A stretch of DNA of 64,000 bases, from assembly GCA_016700175.1 (NCBI GenBank), contig CP065003.1:506001-570000 (forward strand), written 5' to 3'. Made by a program: the position numbers and the translations under genes. Each line of letters starts with the position of its first letter. The first letter of the stretch is position 1. The stretch comes from Acidobacteriota bacterium (GTDB lineage: Bacteria > Acidobacteriota > Blastocatellia > Pyrinomonadales > Pyrinomonadaceae). The notes under the pieces are model-generated. The model had not been told where the DNA came from. It saw nothing but the letters and a program-made list of their open reading frames with translations, and made no database searches. This document shows positions 28,213-37,030 of the stretch, one piece after another.

Positions 28213-29988
28213 TCAAGAATCGGAACTTTCGGATGCGTCCTCGCCTATGGGGAGGGTGACCGCGAACCGGGTTCCTTCGGAGGAGCTATCGGCCTCGATC
28301 GAGCCGCCGTGGGCGGTGACGATCCCGTAACACACCGCGAGCCCCAGACCCGTTCCGCGGCCTGAGGATTTTGTCGTATAGAACGGGTCGAAGATCTTTT
28401 TCAGATCGTCTTTGCCGATACCGGGTCCGGAGTCACCGATCGACACCTCGACGTTTCCTCCCGCTTTCCTGGATTGGACCGAGAGCCGGCCTCCGTCGGG
28501 CATCGCGTCGCGGGCATTGAGAAGGAGGTTCAGGAAGACCTGCTGAAGCTGGTCGGAGTCGGCCATTATCTTCGGCAGTGCGGGATCGAGGAAAGTGCTG
28601 ATGTCCAGCTTCTGGAACTGTTTGTCGAAACCCGCCAACCTCAGGCCCGTTTGGACAACATCGTTGACGTCGATCAAAGCGCGCGCCGCCGGCCTTGCGC
28701 GGGCAAAATCCATCATGTCCTTTGTGACGCTTTTAATTCTCAAGATCTGGGTCTGGATGAGGCCCAGCTTTTCCGACGTCGCCTCATCGATTCCGCCGTT
28801 CCGCTCGATCATCTGGATCAGCGACGAGATCGAAGCAAGGGGGTTGTTCACCTCGTGAGCGACTCCCGCCGAAAGGGTGCCGAGCGCTGCCAGCTTTTCC
28901 GTCCGGATAAGCTGTTCGTTCAGTTTCCGGAGCTCTTCGATGTCGGAGAGCATCTTCCGGCTCATCTCGTTGAACGACTCCGCCAGAAGGCCGATCTCGT
29001 CGTTGCTTTTCCTGAGGTCGGCTTCGGTTCCGTACTCTCCGTCGGTAACCTTGACCGCGGCGACCGTCAGCCTCTGCAAAGGTCTCGAGATAGAACGCAC
29101 GATCAGAAGCACCAGGAGAAGGTTGGGAACAAGCGCCGAGATCACGCTGAAGACCAGGTATTTTCGCCACGCATACAGGTCCATCCCGTCGCGGAAAGCC
29201 CACCAGACGATCGGGACCTGGAAGATCGCGAAGCTTATGATCGCGACGGACGCGATGCTCAAAGCGACTTTGTAGGTGATCGGGAACAGCCGGAACTGGT
29301 CCAGCGCAGTCTGGAGGGAAAAGAGCCTGAAGTTCGAGATCGCGTAGGCGTAGATAAGGACGCCGGGAAGCACGAAGATCGAGCTGTACGGAAGCAGGGC
29401 GTAGATTCCGAAGTAAGGAAGCGCGATGTTCGCGAGCGTCTTCAGAACGACCGTAATCGAAAGCGCCCACAGGATGGCTCCCAACTGCTGGCCCTCCTGC
29501 GTTCCCCTAAACGTGCGGTACTTTCTGAACAGCACGGCAGCGCCGAATCCGAAGACGACGTAAACGTAAACAACGAACGCATATGCGAGCGGCGTAAGCG
29601 AGATCGAGAAGTTCGTCCCGTCGTAGCTCACGTTGCGCCAGAGGAGTCCCGCAAGCGCGGCCGGCACAAGGATCAGGCCGGGAGAAAAAAGCACTGCCGC
29701 ACGTTTCCGAGGGGTCCTTTCGTTGCCGGGAAACACCCACGCGAAGATCGCCAGCGCATACTGCATCAGCAGGGAAATGACGAAACTTGTCGCTGCCCAC
29801 CATCCGGCGGGAAAGTCTTCCCGGTGAGAGAAGTTCCAGAAAACAAGGTCCTTGACGGTCCACAGGGCGAGAAACGCTATGAAAGCGGCAAAGGTCTGGT
29901 TCGCCCTGCTTCTGGGATCCGCGACGAACACGTAGAACCCGAGCAGGACGAGCAGAAGCAGAGAAAAGAGGTGAAGAAGTTCGAGCAT
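28213..29988 (-). CDS. Membrane sensor histidine kinase
   Basis: The protein has seven to nine membrane helices (about 1-250), then one more near 280-310 leading into HAMP (RSISRPLQRLTVAAVKVTDGEYG). The HisKA domain has the phospho-acceptor in GVAHEVNNPLASI. The HATPase shows the N box (LNARDAMPDGG), G1 (DSGPGIGKDD) and G2 (GRGTGLGLAVCYG). It autophosphorylates and passes phosphate to a response regulator, none of which is encoded nearby, so it is an orphan here. I chose the ATG at 29988; a GTG at 30024 would place a strong hairpin inside the coding region. Confidence 0.9.
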   Translation of the reverse strand: MLELLHLFSLLLLVLLGFYVFVADPRSRANQTFAAFIAFLALWTVKDLVFWNFSHREDFPAGWWAATSFVISLLMQYALAIFAWVFPGNERTPRKRAAVLFSPGLILVPAALAGLLWRNVSYDGTNFSISLTPLAYAFVVYVYVVFGFGAAVLFRKYRTFRGTQEGQQLGAILWALSITVVLKTLANIALPYFGIYALLPYSSIFVLPGVLIYAYAISNFRLFSLQTALDQFRLFPITYKVALSIASVAIISFAIFQVPIVWWAFRDGMDLYAWRKYLVFSVISALVPNLLLVLLIVRSISRPLQRLTVAAVKVTDGEYGTEADLRKSNDEIGLLAESFNEMSRKMLSDIEELRKLNEQLIRTEKLAALGTLSAGVAHEVNNPLASISSLIQMIERNGGIDEATSEKLGLIQTQILRIKSVTKDMMDFARARPAARALIDVNDVVQTGLRLAGFDKQFQKLDISTFLDPALPKIMADSDQLQQVFLNLLLNARDAMPDGGRLSVQSRKAGGNVEVSIGDSGPGIGKDDLKKIFDPFYTTKSSGRGTGLGLAVCYGIVTAHGGSIEADSSSEGTRFAVTLPIGEDASESSDS

Positions 29989-29996
29989 ACCGGAGT

Positions 29997-30052
29997 CCGG
30001 GGCGCGAAGCCCCCGGAAAAGCACGAATGGGAAGCGATAATATCGCCTCCCA
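29997..30052 (-). promoter_or_regulatory. Two hairpins directly upstream of the histidine kinase start
   Basis: A GC-rich stem-loop (CCGGGG...CCCCGG around GCGAAG, 29997-30016) sits 8 nt before the chosen ATG on the minus strand. A second (GGGAAGCGATAATATCGCCTCCC, about 30029-30052) lies just upstream. The second could terminate the DUF2490 transcript. The first could block the ribosome site of the kinase or be a REP sequence. Confidence 0.45.
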
Positions 30053-30102
30053 TTCTAACCGAATCCGGGATTCAAGCCACCGCAACTTCAAGCCGTGGAA
30101 CG

Positions 30103-30795
30103 TCAGTCGATTGTGAACTTCAGATTGACTCCGACGATGTTGACGCTTCGAAGCCTTGGACCCGTGTTGTTCTGGAGCATATAGAAGAACTCGGCGGAAG
30201 CGTTCTTGTTGAACTTCTTCTCTATCCCGCCGGAGAGCTCGTTACGCGAGAACTCGTTCGCCCGGAAGTCGTAGAAGGGCTCGGTCGCCGCGAACACGCT
30301 GAAGATCTCCTCGTCGTTGCTCCGGATCGGGACCTTCAGCTTGACCTTGTTGCGGTAGCGCACCGAATCTCCTCTGGAATGCCGGATCCTGTACTCGACC
30401 CGGCTTCTGTTGCTGAGAGAGAAGTTCTTCCACTTGTTCTCGGCCGTGATCTCAAAGCGAAGCCTGTGTTCGAAAGACTTTGCGTTCCTTACCGGCTGTT
30501 CGGCGATGTAGTAATAGCTCGGCGTAAACTTAAGGTACTTGTTCAGCGGTATGTCGACACCGACCCCGATCCTCTCGCTGACGAAGTGCCGGAAGTTCTG
30601 GCCGATCCTCAATGTTCCCATTATGAAGGGAGTGGCCACTTTCTTCTTTTTTCCGTCATCCCCGGTTTTCGTGAACGAAGGAAAGTACAGCTTGGTCTCG
30701 TTCCAGAACTGGGCGTCGGTCTCGTTGTCATCCTGGGCCGGGACCGCGGAGGCGGCGGCCAATACGATCAGCGTTAGCAAAATGTATTTTTTCAT
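30103..30795 (-). CDS. DUF2490 outer-membrane beta-barrel protein
   Basis: The 230-residue protein has a signal peptide (about 1-20), then alternating beta-strands starting at DAQFWNETKLYFPSF and ending in an aromatic/charged strand (SVNIVGVNLKFTID). This is the DUF2490 layout, seen in predicted outer-membrane proteins. The function is unknown. It precedes the histidine kinase by about 115 nt on the same strand. Confidence 0.8.
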   Translation of the reverse strand: MKKYILLTLIVLAAASAVPAQDDNETDAQFWNETKLYFPSFTKTGDDGKKKKVATPFIMGTLRIGQNFRHFVSERIGVGVDIPLNKYLKFTPSYYYIAEQPVRNAKSFEHRLRFEITAENKWKNFSLSNRSRVEYRIRHSRGDSVRYRNKVKLKVPIRSNDEEIFSVFAATEPFYDFRANEFSRNELSGGIEKKFNKNASAEFFYMLQNNTGPRLRSVNIVGVNLKFTID

Positions 30796-30832
30796 CCGGG
30801 AGAAGACGATATTACGGATCGGTTTACAGGAG

Positions 30833-30861
30833 TGTTACAGGTTAATGAACTTTCTGTAACA
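30833..30861. promoter_or_regulatory. Inverted repeat TGTTACAG / CTGTAACA
   Basis: Perfect 8-bp arms at 30833-30840 and 30854-30861 are separated by 13 nt. They lie 38 bp upstream of the DUF2490 start and 40 bp downstream of the preceding minus-strand gene. It could be an operator for the DUF2490 gene or a weak terminator. Confidence 0.4.
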
Positions 30862-30900
30862 AGTTCAGGAGTCCGTAATGACGATGTGAACAAACCGTGA

Positions 30901-31554
30901 TCAGACAGGGTATCCGAGGATCATTGCCGCGAGCGTCGCCGCGACTCCGATCGCCGAGGGGTAAAGGTGTTTTCGCTGGATGAATTCGCCCTTGCGGAGT
31001 GCGGAATGAAGCAAAGCGAACGCAGGAAGCGCGGCAAAGCCGGCCGCGGCCCCGATGACCGCTCCCGGGATCGCGCCGAACAGAAAGATGACGGCGCCGC
31101 CGGCACCTCCGGCGAGTATCCCCCACGTGATCCCTACGAAAGGCAGCATCGCGAGACGCGCCGGTAACGAGAACTCGTCGAGCTCACGTACGATCTTTCC
31201 CACGATTTTTCCCGTGAAGTAGCCGACCGCGGCAGCCGCTGACGTCACCAGGAGAGTGATGAGGACGAGGGAACTGGCATCGTCCGCCGGGATGTCCATC
31301 GCAATCCGAAGAAAGAATGCAAACGGGGGAAGGACCCCGGTCCAGAATCCCAGGACGGCATAAGTTCTCTCGTAACCTGCTGTGCCGGGAGGTTGATCTC
31401 CGTCCGATCCCTCACCGGCTGACAGGGCCGCATATTCCGCATTCAACAGGATCAGCCGGTTCAGTCGTCGTGCCGCAGAATCGATGTCACCGCGATCTCG
31501 CTCAAAGTCACCGGAAGTTGCCTGTTCGCTCGCTGTTTTCTCGTACTTCTCCAT
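30901..31554 (-). CDS. Membrane protein of unknown function
   Basis: The 217-residue protein has a charged N-terminal region (about 1-60, with an SAARRLNRLILLNAEYAAL helix) and four to five glycine-rich membrane helices. I do not recognise a family. The ATG at 31554 has a GAGG 5 nt upstream, so I prefer it to the ATG at 31641. Even so its 5' end overlaps the upstream gene by 94 nt in another frame. That is long for a normal overlap and could indicate a frameshift between two halves of one gene or an overestimated upstream gene. Confidence 0.65.
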   Translation of the reverse strand: MEKYEKTASEQATSGDFERDRGDIDSAARRLNRLILLNAEYAALSAGEGSDGDQPPGTAGYERTYAVLGFWTGVLPPFAFFLRIAMDIPADDASSLVLITLLVTSAAAAVGYFTGKIVGKIVRELDEFSLPARLAMLPFVGITWGILAGGAGGAVIFLFGAIPGAVIGAAAGFAALPAFALLHSALRKGEFIQRKHLYPSAIGVAATLAAMILGYPV

Positions 31555-32216
31555 AACGGCCTCAATGCTCTCGGCCTGGTTGCCGGTTCGTCGTTGTTCG
31601 ATCTTCTTTCCGCGTTTGTATCTATCTGTTTCACCGCCCAACTATTCCCGCAAAGCTCGAACAGCTGTATGAACGCGAGGTCGGCTTCGCGGTCGGGCGA
31701 ATCCGGCGGGGAAAGCAGGTTTCGGATCTCGAGCAATTCGCGGGTCGCCTGTCTGCGATGACGCTCGACGGCGGCGCGGTTGTGCCTGGCGATGACCTTC
31801 GCCGCAAGTTCCGGATCGGGATGGCCCGCGATCTGCGATATCGCGGCAAAACGTGGAGGGTCAGGATCACGGTGAGCGTCGCAAAGAGCCGTGATCCCGG
31901 CGAATCTCTCGACGGCGTTCCGAACCTCGTAGATTCCGATCCCGTTTCGCTCCGCAGCTGATTCGATGGCCCGGGAACATTCGCGTACCTCGGCGGACAC
32001 AACCGGGACCGATCGGTCGGTACCGGCCTCCGGGGAATCATTTAACTTTCGGGTAACAAGCCTGTGTAATAGTGGTGGAAAATGAGCGATCCAGAAGAGT
32101 GAGATGGCGGCGGCATTCAGGTATCTGCGAGGGGCACTTTGGTTCGCGAGCAGGTAATGCACGCCAAAGGGGATGCCGCAGGCCAGGTAAATGATCGAGG
32201 CTTGGAAGATATCCAT
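31461..32216 (-). CDS. Hypothetical protein with an N-terminal membrane segment
   Basis: The protein of about 251 residues begins MDIFQASIIYLACGIPFGVHYLLANQ, with two short hydrophobic stretches in the first 55 residues. A soluble helical region rich in Arg, Ala and Glu follows (VIARHNRAAVERHRRQATRELLEIRNLLS). The last 50 residues, rich in Arg, Asn and Pro, lie in the region overlapping the next gene and look less natural. No family is recognised. An ATG at 32234 is an alternative start. Confidence 0.5.
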   Translation of the reverse strand: MDIFQASIIYLACGIPFGVHYLLANQSAPRRYLNAAAISLFWIAHFPPLLHRLVTRKLNDSPEAGTDRSVPVVSAEVRECSRAIESAAERNGIGIYEVRNAVERFAGITALCDAHRDPDPPRFAAISQIAGHPDPELAAKVIARHNRAAVERHRRQATRELLEIRNLLSPPDSPDREADLAFIQLFELCGNSWAVKQIDTNAERRSNNDEPATRPRALRPLWRSTRKQRANRQLPVTLSEIAVTSILRHDD

Positions 32217-32234
32217 CGGCCATAGACGGCGCAA

Positions 32235-32543
32235 CCATCGTGCCAGCGGCTACAGACCCCTGCGGCCCGGACCGTTCGGAACTTGAGGTCGCAGTTAGTG
32301 GGCCCTTTCCGATCCGCACGGAACATAGGGGGTTGAAGATACGTTACAACCATTAGCATTAAGCGAATCTCATAAAGGGCGTTTGCAGATTGCGAAGTCC
32401 TTTCCAGCGAGCCGGCGGCAAATTACCTCGATTGAATCCGTCAGCCTGGCCGAAACGAAAACATGTACGGGAATAATAACGGTTCGAACTGCAATTAACA
32501 GTTCTCATACTTTCATACACAGATTCATAAGAACCGAGGAACG
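32235..32543. other. Intergenic region with a small inverted repeat
   Basis: This 309-bp gap separates divergent genes and has no credible coding sequence. It contains GAACTG / CAGTTC arms (32486-32491 and 32499-32504) about 40 bp before the small basic-protein gene, a possible operator. An AATAATAA-rich stretch near 32472 could hold promoter elements, but I see no clear -35/-10 pair. Nothing else stands out. Confidence 0.45.
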
Positions 32544-32765
32544 ATGAAAAAGACAAAAGCAAAGATCAAGGTGATCCGAAAGAAGGATCTGAGCTCCGAC
32601 GAAACAAGTGTCAAAACCGAACAGGAATCGGGAAAGAAGTCGGCCCGCAGGATAGTTTCCAATGTGTCTTCTTGGGTGAATGATATTCAGCGGCGCAAGC
32701 GCGCAGAGACCAAAGAGGCATTGGACAAACTGTTTCCCGCCAAACCTCAGACCGATTCGGCGTAG
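32544..32765 (+). CDS. Small basic hypothetical protein
   Basis: The 73-residue, Lys/Arg-rich protein (MKKTKAKIKVIRKKDLSS... SSWVNDIQRRKRAETKEALDKLF) has no membrane segment or known motif. GAGGA is well placed before the ATG and a strong terminator follows, so it is probably a real monocistronic gene. The basic N-terminal half could bind nucleic acid; this is only a guess from composition. Confidence 0.6.
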   Translation: MKKTKAKIKVIRKKDLSSDETSVKTEQESGKKSARRIVSNVSSWVNDIQRRKRAETKEALDKLFPAKPQTDSA

Positions 32766-32804
32766 CCTGTCTCCGGTCTGTCGATCCTTCCGCGTTCACG
32801 TACC

Positions 32805-32841
32805 AAGGACAATCTGTTACAGGTTGTCCTTTTGTTTTTCT
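32805..32841 (+). terminator. Strong intrinsic terminator after the small basic gene
   Basis: A 12-bp stem (AAGGACAATCTG with CAGGTTGTCCTT, one T-G pair) around a TTA loop runs straight into TTTGTTTTT. Confidence 0.88.
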
Positions 32842-32927
32842 GCTTGTAATATCATTTACTCCGATTCCCAGATCGAAGGCGTCTCCTGCCGTCGGCACGC
32901 GATGCCCTTCGCGTACAGGAAATCTAT

Positions 32928-33689
32928 ATGAAGGATAAGGTTGTTGTCGTCACGGGCGCCAGCTCAGGAATCGGGCGGGCCTCTGCCGCCAGGTTTGCGA
33001 AATCCGGGGCGCGGGTCGTCGCGGCGGGAAGGAATGAGACCGCACTCGCCGAACTTCGAGACGAAATGTCCGAAGAGGACGGCGAGATCAAGACACATCT
33101 TGCTGATCTCAGGGAACAGACCCAGCTGGAGAGGCTTGTTGCCTCAGCCGTCGACTACTTCGGAGAGATAGACGTGCTCGTGAATTCGGCCGGTATAATC
33201 GCCAGCGGGACTTTGGAAGATACGACTCCGGAGAGCTGGGACAAGATGATGGACATAAATCTCCGGACTGTTTTCTGTCTTACTCAGCTTTGCGTGCCGC
33301 ATCTCGAGAAGACGAAAGGCAATGTTGTCAATGTGTCCAGCGTAGCGGGCACACGCGCGTTCCCCAACGTGCTGGCATACTGCGTGTCGAAAGCCGGTCT
33401 CGACCAGCTCACCAGGTGCGCTGCACTGGAGCTTGCCGGAAAGGGAATACGCGTGAATGCGGTCAATCCGGGCGTCGTCATCTCCGAACTTCACAAGAGA
33501 AGCGGAATGTCGGACGAGCAGTACGCAGGTTTCCTTGACCATTCGAAGGACACGCATCCGCTTGGCAGAGTGGGCGGTCCGGAAGAGGTAGCGGAGCTGA
33601 TCTATTTCCTTGCCTCGGATGCTGCTTCCTGGATCACGGGCGTGACGTATGCGATAGACGGGGGAAGAGCGCAGACGTGCGCGAGGTGA
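32928..33689 (+). CDS. SDR family oxidoreductase
   Basis: The 253-residue classical short-chain dehydrogenase has TGASSGIG (about 9-16), the NSAG motif, the catalytic Ser in VNVSSVAG and YCVSK with the catalytic Tyr and Lys. The Arg after the first strand region (AAGRNE) suggests NADP preference. The substrate is unknown. AGGAAA precedes the ATG. The next gene begins 16 nt later, so the two are probably co-transcribed. Confidence 0.93.
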   Translation: MKDKVVVVTGASSGIGRASAARFAKSGARVVAAGRNETALAELRDEMSEEDGEIKTHLADLREQTQLERLVASAVDYFGEIDVLVNSAGIIASGTLEDTTPESWDKMMDINLRTVFCLTQLCVPHLEKTKGNVVNVSSVAGTRAFPNVLAYCVSKAGLDQLTRCAALELAGKGIRVNAVNPGVVISELHKRSGMSDEQYAGFLDHSKDTHPLGRVGGPEEVAELIYFLASDAASWITGVTYAIDGGRAQTCAR

Positions 33690-33705
33690 TCCGACCGGTA
33701 TCCCG

Positions 33706-34479
33706 ATGAAACTCGAATTGCTGGCAAACACAGTCGAAGGCCGCGCCGTTACGGGACGCCAACACTTCACGTGTTTCGTGATAGACGACTGCATCGCGAT
33801 CGACGCGGGAAGCCTCGCGAACTCGACGACCTCGCGTCAGAAGGAGCGTATACGCGACGTGGTGCTCACCCACGCCCATCTTGATCATATCGCCGGCCTG
33901 CCGCTCTTCATCGACGACCTGTTTGATGTTCTGGAGACTCCCGTCCGGATCCACGGCACGTCGGAAGTAATTGAGATTCTCGAGAACGACATCTTTAACT
34001 GGCGGGTCTATCCGAAGTTCTCTGAGCTTGAGAATAGAAATGGCCCGGTGCTGCGATACGTAGAGATAGTGCCGGGATCGAAGTTCAAGGTAGGGCACCT
34101 CGAGCTCGAGGCGATCAACGTTAATCACAAGGTCCCTGCGGTCGGATTTATTGTCTCTGACGGAGACTCGGTGATAGCCTTGACAGGGGATACGGCCGAA
34201 ATGGACGAATTTTGGACCCGTGTGAACGCGCTCGATCGTCTCGACGGCCTGTTGATCGAATGTGCCTTTCCCGACCGTATGAAGGAACTGGCGGAGGTAT
34301 CGCATCATTTGACCCCGCAGTTGCTTAAGGTCGAGCTTGGCAAATTCAAAAGAGAAGGATGTCCGGTCCTTGTCGTGAACCTGAAACCGATGTACAAGCG
34401 CGAGACCGCCGAGGAGATAGCGGCTCTGGGAATTCCGAGTGTGCGGCTTCTCATCGTTGGTGAAGAGTACGAATTCTAG
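33706..34479 (+). CDS. MBL-fold hydrolase, class II cyclic-nucleotide phosphodiesterase-like
   Basis: The 257-residue protein has the metallo-beta-lactamase HAHLDH motif (56-61), then NHKVPAVGFIV, ALTGDTAEMDEFW and a final ECAFP...SHHLTP segment. This order matches class II cAMP phosphodiesterases (PDE1/CpdP type), which bind two zinc ions, and is close to other MBL hydrolases. Cleavage of cAMP or another cyclic nucleotide is the best guess; a nuclease role is less likely as no beta-CASP domain is present. No signal peptide is present. Confidence 0.8.
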   Translation: MKLELLANTVEGRAVTGRQHFTCFVIDDCIAIDAGSLANSTTSRQKERIRDVVLTHAHLDHIAGLPLFIDDLFDVLETPVRIHGTSEVIEILENDIFNWRVYPKFSELENRNGPVLRYVEIVPGSKFKVGHLELEAINVNHKVPAVGFIVSDGDSVIALTGDTAEMDEFWTRVNALDRLDGLLIECAFPDRMKELAEVSHHLTPQLLKVELGKFKREGCPVLVVNLKPMYKRETAEEIAALGIPSVRLLIVGEEYEF

Positions 34480-34552
34480 GGGTCCCGGCTGAATTGCAGG
34501 GCCCTGGCGCGGAACGCGAGGCGCGTCGCTGACCTATTCAGAAACGACCCGA

Positions 34553-35470
34553 TTGTCTTCGAGAAGATATAGCAGAAAGAGTAGCAGGATCGGCGGACCA
34601 TTCTGGCTGCCCGCGCTGAGCTACTATGTCCTTACGGGTGCGGTATCAGCGATCGTGTTTTTCGTGATATGGGGGATCCTCTTTGAAGGCGGCGAAGACG
34701 CGCCCTGGGTTACCGCCGGCATTGCCGGGAGCTTGATGGTCGTTGCGGCGGTCTTCGTCCGCGAAGTTGTCCTGAGAAATGCGCGCAGGCGTTACTTGAG
34801 CGCTCAGAAAAGGCTTGACCGCAACTTGACCAGGTATTCAAGGAACAGGTCGGGATCTCGGGGGAGGAAACTATCGATAACCGAGAACGATCTGATGCTG
34901 GCTCATATCGGTAGGAAGGCCGATGCGGCCGATATCCTCGGCGGCCTCGGCGAGGGGCACAGGGAAGTCTTTCTTCTTTGCGACGATTATCTCGAACTGA
35001 CCGCCAGAGAACTGGGCAGGACCGACGTCAATTCTCCACGGTTCGTTGCGATGCGGAAGGGCCGAAAAAGAGTGAAGCACCTCCACCGGAAACATCTTCT
35101 GGCATGGACGGAGATCGAATCCCGGTTGATCCTCGAGCGCGCCCGGCGCGAGTCCACTTCGGAGGCGCGTGCAGTGTCTGCGGCATCGGCGCTTGAGATC
35201 GTTGAAGAGGCGATCGGCCATTATCCCGGCGAACAGAAATTGCTGGAATCGGCTGAAGTGCTGCGGGAGTTTATTTCGACAGCGAGAATCGCCGGATTGA
35301 TGGACGAAGCCGAGTCTTCCGAAAGGGAAGGCGACTATGAAAATGCTATGTCCTTGTACGAGAATATCCTCGCGCGGCTGCCGGGCGAGGACCTCTCAGA
35401 AGACGAGCAATGGCTTCTGAATGAGAGGATATCTGAGAAGCTTGAGGAGATTCGCCGGAACCGGCCGTGA
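34553..35470 (+). CDS. Membrane protein with cytoplasmic helical repeat domain
   Basis: The 305-residue protein starts at TTG (the only start after the in-frame stop at 34490, apart from CTG). It has two membrane helices (about 20-42 and 48-66), a basic linker, and a long soluble helical region ending in a TPR-like segment (AGLMDEAESSEREGDYENAMSLYENILARLPG). No family is recognised. Its stop overlaps the next start (GTGA), so it begins a five-gene operon with a zinc-ribbon protein, a Wza-like exporter, a small membrane protein and a matrixin. Confidence 0.65.
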   Translation: MSSRRYSRKSSRIGGPFWLPALSYYVLTGAVSAIVFFVIWGILFEGGEDAPWVTAGIAGSLMVVAAVFVREVVLRNARRRYLSAQKRLDRNLTRYSRNRSGSRGRKLSITENDLMLAHIGRKADAADILGGLGEGHREVFLLCDDYLELTARELGRTDVNSPRFVAMRKGRKRVKHLHRKHLLAWTEIESRLILERARRESTSEARAVSAASALEIVEEAIGHYPGEQKLLESAEVLREFISTARIAGLMDEAESSEREGDYENAMSLYENILARLPGEDLSEDEQWLLNERISEKLEEIRRNRP

Positions 35471-35709
35471 CAAAGGTTATTCAGCGTTTGCGGCGGGATT
35501 TAAGGATGATCAGTCAAAGGTGCCCAAAGTGTTTGAGCGACCGGGTTCGTCGCGGCTACCGCAAGACCCCTCTCTTTTTGAAGATCTTCTGCCTATACAA
35601 TCTCCTTTGCGACGCCTGCAACTGGGAGTTCCGGGGTTTTGCGGTTCCGGGAACCGTGACGAGCCGTCCGCGAAGAAAGAAAAGAAATCAGAATGTTTCC
35701 GCGGAGTAG
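35467..35709 (+). CDS. Mini zinc-ribbon protein
   Basis: The 80-residue basic protein has two CxxC pairs (CPKC and CDAC) about 28 residues apart, separated by a hydrophobic stretch (LFLKIFCLYNLL), and a basic tail (RPRRKKR). It should bind one zinc. The GTG start overlaps the previous stop by 4 nt (GTGA), a sign of coupled translation. The function is unknown; the position just before a polysaccharide-export gene suggests a role tied to it. Confidence 0.65.
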   Translation: MTKVIQRLRRDLRMISQRCPKCLSDRVRRGYRKTPLFLKIFCLYNLLCDACNWEFRGFAVPGTVTSRPRRKKRNQNVSAE

Positions 35710-35728
35710 CGTTCTCGGGAGAGGTTCG

Positions 35729-36763
35729 ATGTTGAGATCCCTGCGCCGGAAATCCTTTTCCACGAATCCGTATCGGAATTTCCGCAACACTGCCGGCGGC
35801 CGTCGTCCCGCGGCAAGTTCTCTGGCCGTTTTGACTTCGTTGCTCGTTCTCACATTTGCGATAGCGGCAACGGCTCAGGATTCCCGGGACCTCATTCACC
35901 TCGGAGACCTGATCGACGTCGATGTCGTGGGAAGTACCGAGTTTGACTGGCGCGGCGGGCTCACGCCTGAAGGCTTCCTTTCCGGCATACAGTTCACGGA
36001 GGAACCCGTGGCCGCGCTCTGCCGCACACCTGACTCGGTGGCCGGCATTATCAAGGAATCGTATGCGAGGTTCCTCAACGCCCCGGACGTCAGAGTGAAC
36101 ATACTTGACAGGTCCGGAAGAACGCCCGCCGTGCTATTTGGCGCCGTCAGGAACCAGCAAAGGCTCAAACTTCTGAGACCCGTTCGGCTTGCGGAACTGA
36201 TCGTGATCTCCGGCGGACTGACCTCAAAGGCGAGCGGGGAGATCACACTGCTTCGTCAGCCGAAGGCAGACTGCGGGATCGTCGCTCCTGTGGCACCTGC
36301 TGACGGGGCCAGGGTCGGCGAAAGCGTTCTGATCAAACTTACCGTCAAGGACCTGATAGCCGGCGATCCGGCCGCCAATCCGGAGATCGCTTACGGCGAT
36401 GTGATCACCGTGCTCGAAACCAGCCCTGTTTACGTGATGGGGGGTGTTGCGAATCCCGCGCGGATCGACTTCCGCGAGGGTCTTACGCTTTCCCGGGCGG
36501 TGGCATCTGCCGGAGGGCCTTCTAAGGGGTCTGACCTATCGCGGATCACGATCTTTCGCCGGACGGGAGTAGATTCGACGGTAATCAAAGCAGATCTCAA
36601 GAAGATCGCAAGCGGCGCCTCGGATGACATCGAGTTGACCGCTTATGATATAGTTGACGTCGGCCTTGAAGGGCAGCCGGACCGAAGGTACGCTCCCCTC
36701 GAAAGTGTCGGAGGGACCGTTGACGCTGCGGCGGCGGACCTGCCGCTCAGGGTCATAGATTGA
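35729..36763 (+). CDS. Polysaccharide-export (Wza-like) SLBB protein
   Basis: The protein of about 344 residues has a signal peptide after a basic N-region (core SSLAVLTSLLVLTFAIAATAQ) and a Poly_export domain (LIHLGDLIDVDVVGSTEF). Two SLBB domains follow (VLFGAVRNQQRLKLL and VYVMGGVANPARIDF). Such proteins form the outer-membrane or periplasmic channel for capsule and exopolysaccharide. It lacks a lipobox cysteine, unlike Wza. GAGAGG before the ATG at 35729 favours this start over 35693. No Wzc kinase, Wzx, Wzy or glycosyltransferase is nearby, which is odd for a polysaccharide locus. Confidence 0.82.
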   Translation: MLRSLRRKSFSTNPYRNFRNTAGGRRPAASSLAVLTSLLVLTFAIAATAQDSRDLIHLGDLIDVDVVGSTEFDWRGGLTPEGFLSGIQFTEEPVAALCRTPDSVAGIIKESYARFLNAPDVRVNILDRSGRTPAVLFGAVRNQQRLKLLRPVRLAELIVISGGLTSKASGEITLLRQPKADCGIVAPVAPADGARVGESVLIKLTVKDLIAGDPAANPEIAYGDVITVLETSPVYVMGGVANPARIDFREGLTLSRAVASAGGPSKGSDLSRITIFRRTGVDSTVIKADLKKIASGASDDIELTAYDIVDVGLEGQPDRRYAPLESVGGTVDAAAADLPLRVID

Positions 36764-37011
36764 GAAAGATATTCAACGACTTTATCCGTAATACTAAGAT
36801 GAAATCCAACAGATTCAGCCGGCGAACTATCGCCTTGTTTTGGTGCCTTGCGGTCGCCGTGTTTATCGGCGCGATGATCTTCTTTGAGCAGATCGCACTT
36901 CTTTACGTCATCGCTACCCTCGCGCTCGTGCTCCTTCTGGTCATCGTAGGCTTTGCCGACCTTGAGAGCGTAGGCCGCGGCAGAGGCGATGCAGTTTCGG
37001 GAGGGGATTGA
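36760..37011 (+). CDS. Small two-helix membrane protein
   Basis: The 83-residue protein has two adjacent hydrophobic helices (about 25-43 and 46-66) between a basic N-terminus and an acidic/glycine C-terminus. The TTG at 36760 overlaps the stop of the exporter gene (TTGA); an ATG at 36799 is an alternative. No family is recognised. Its tight packing between the exporter and the metalloprotease suggests it belongs to the same system. Confidence 0.55.
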   Translation: MRKIFNDFIRNTKMKSNRFSRRTIALFWCLAVAVFIGAMIFFEQIALLYVIATLALVLLLVIVGFADLESVGRGRGDAVSGGD

Positions 37012-37030
37012 TCCCTCAGCAGTCCACGGT

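Noticed and set aside
28474..30777. 767-residue plus-strand frame opposite the histidine kinase and DUF2490 genes
   Set aside because: It spans two clear genes and the intergenic hairpins, is extremely Arg/Asp-rich and shows no motif.
32481..32500. GGTTCGAACT resembling a tRNA T-loop
   Set aside because: The flanking bases do not form a T stem, and no anticodon or acceptor stem is found nearby.
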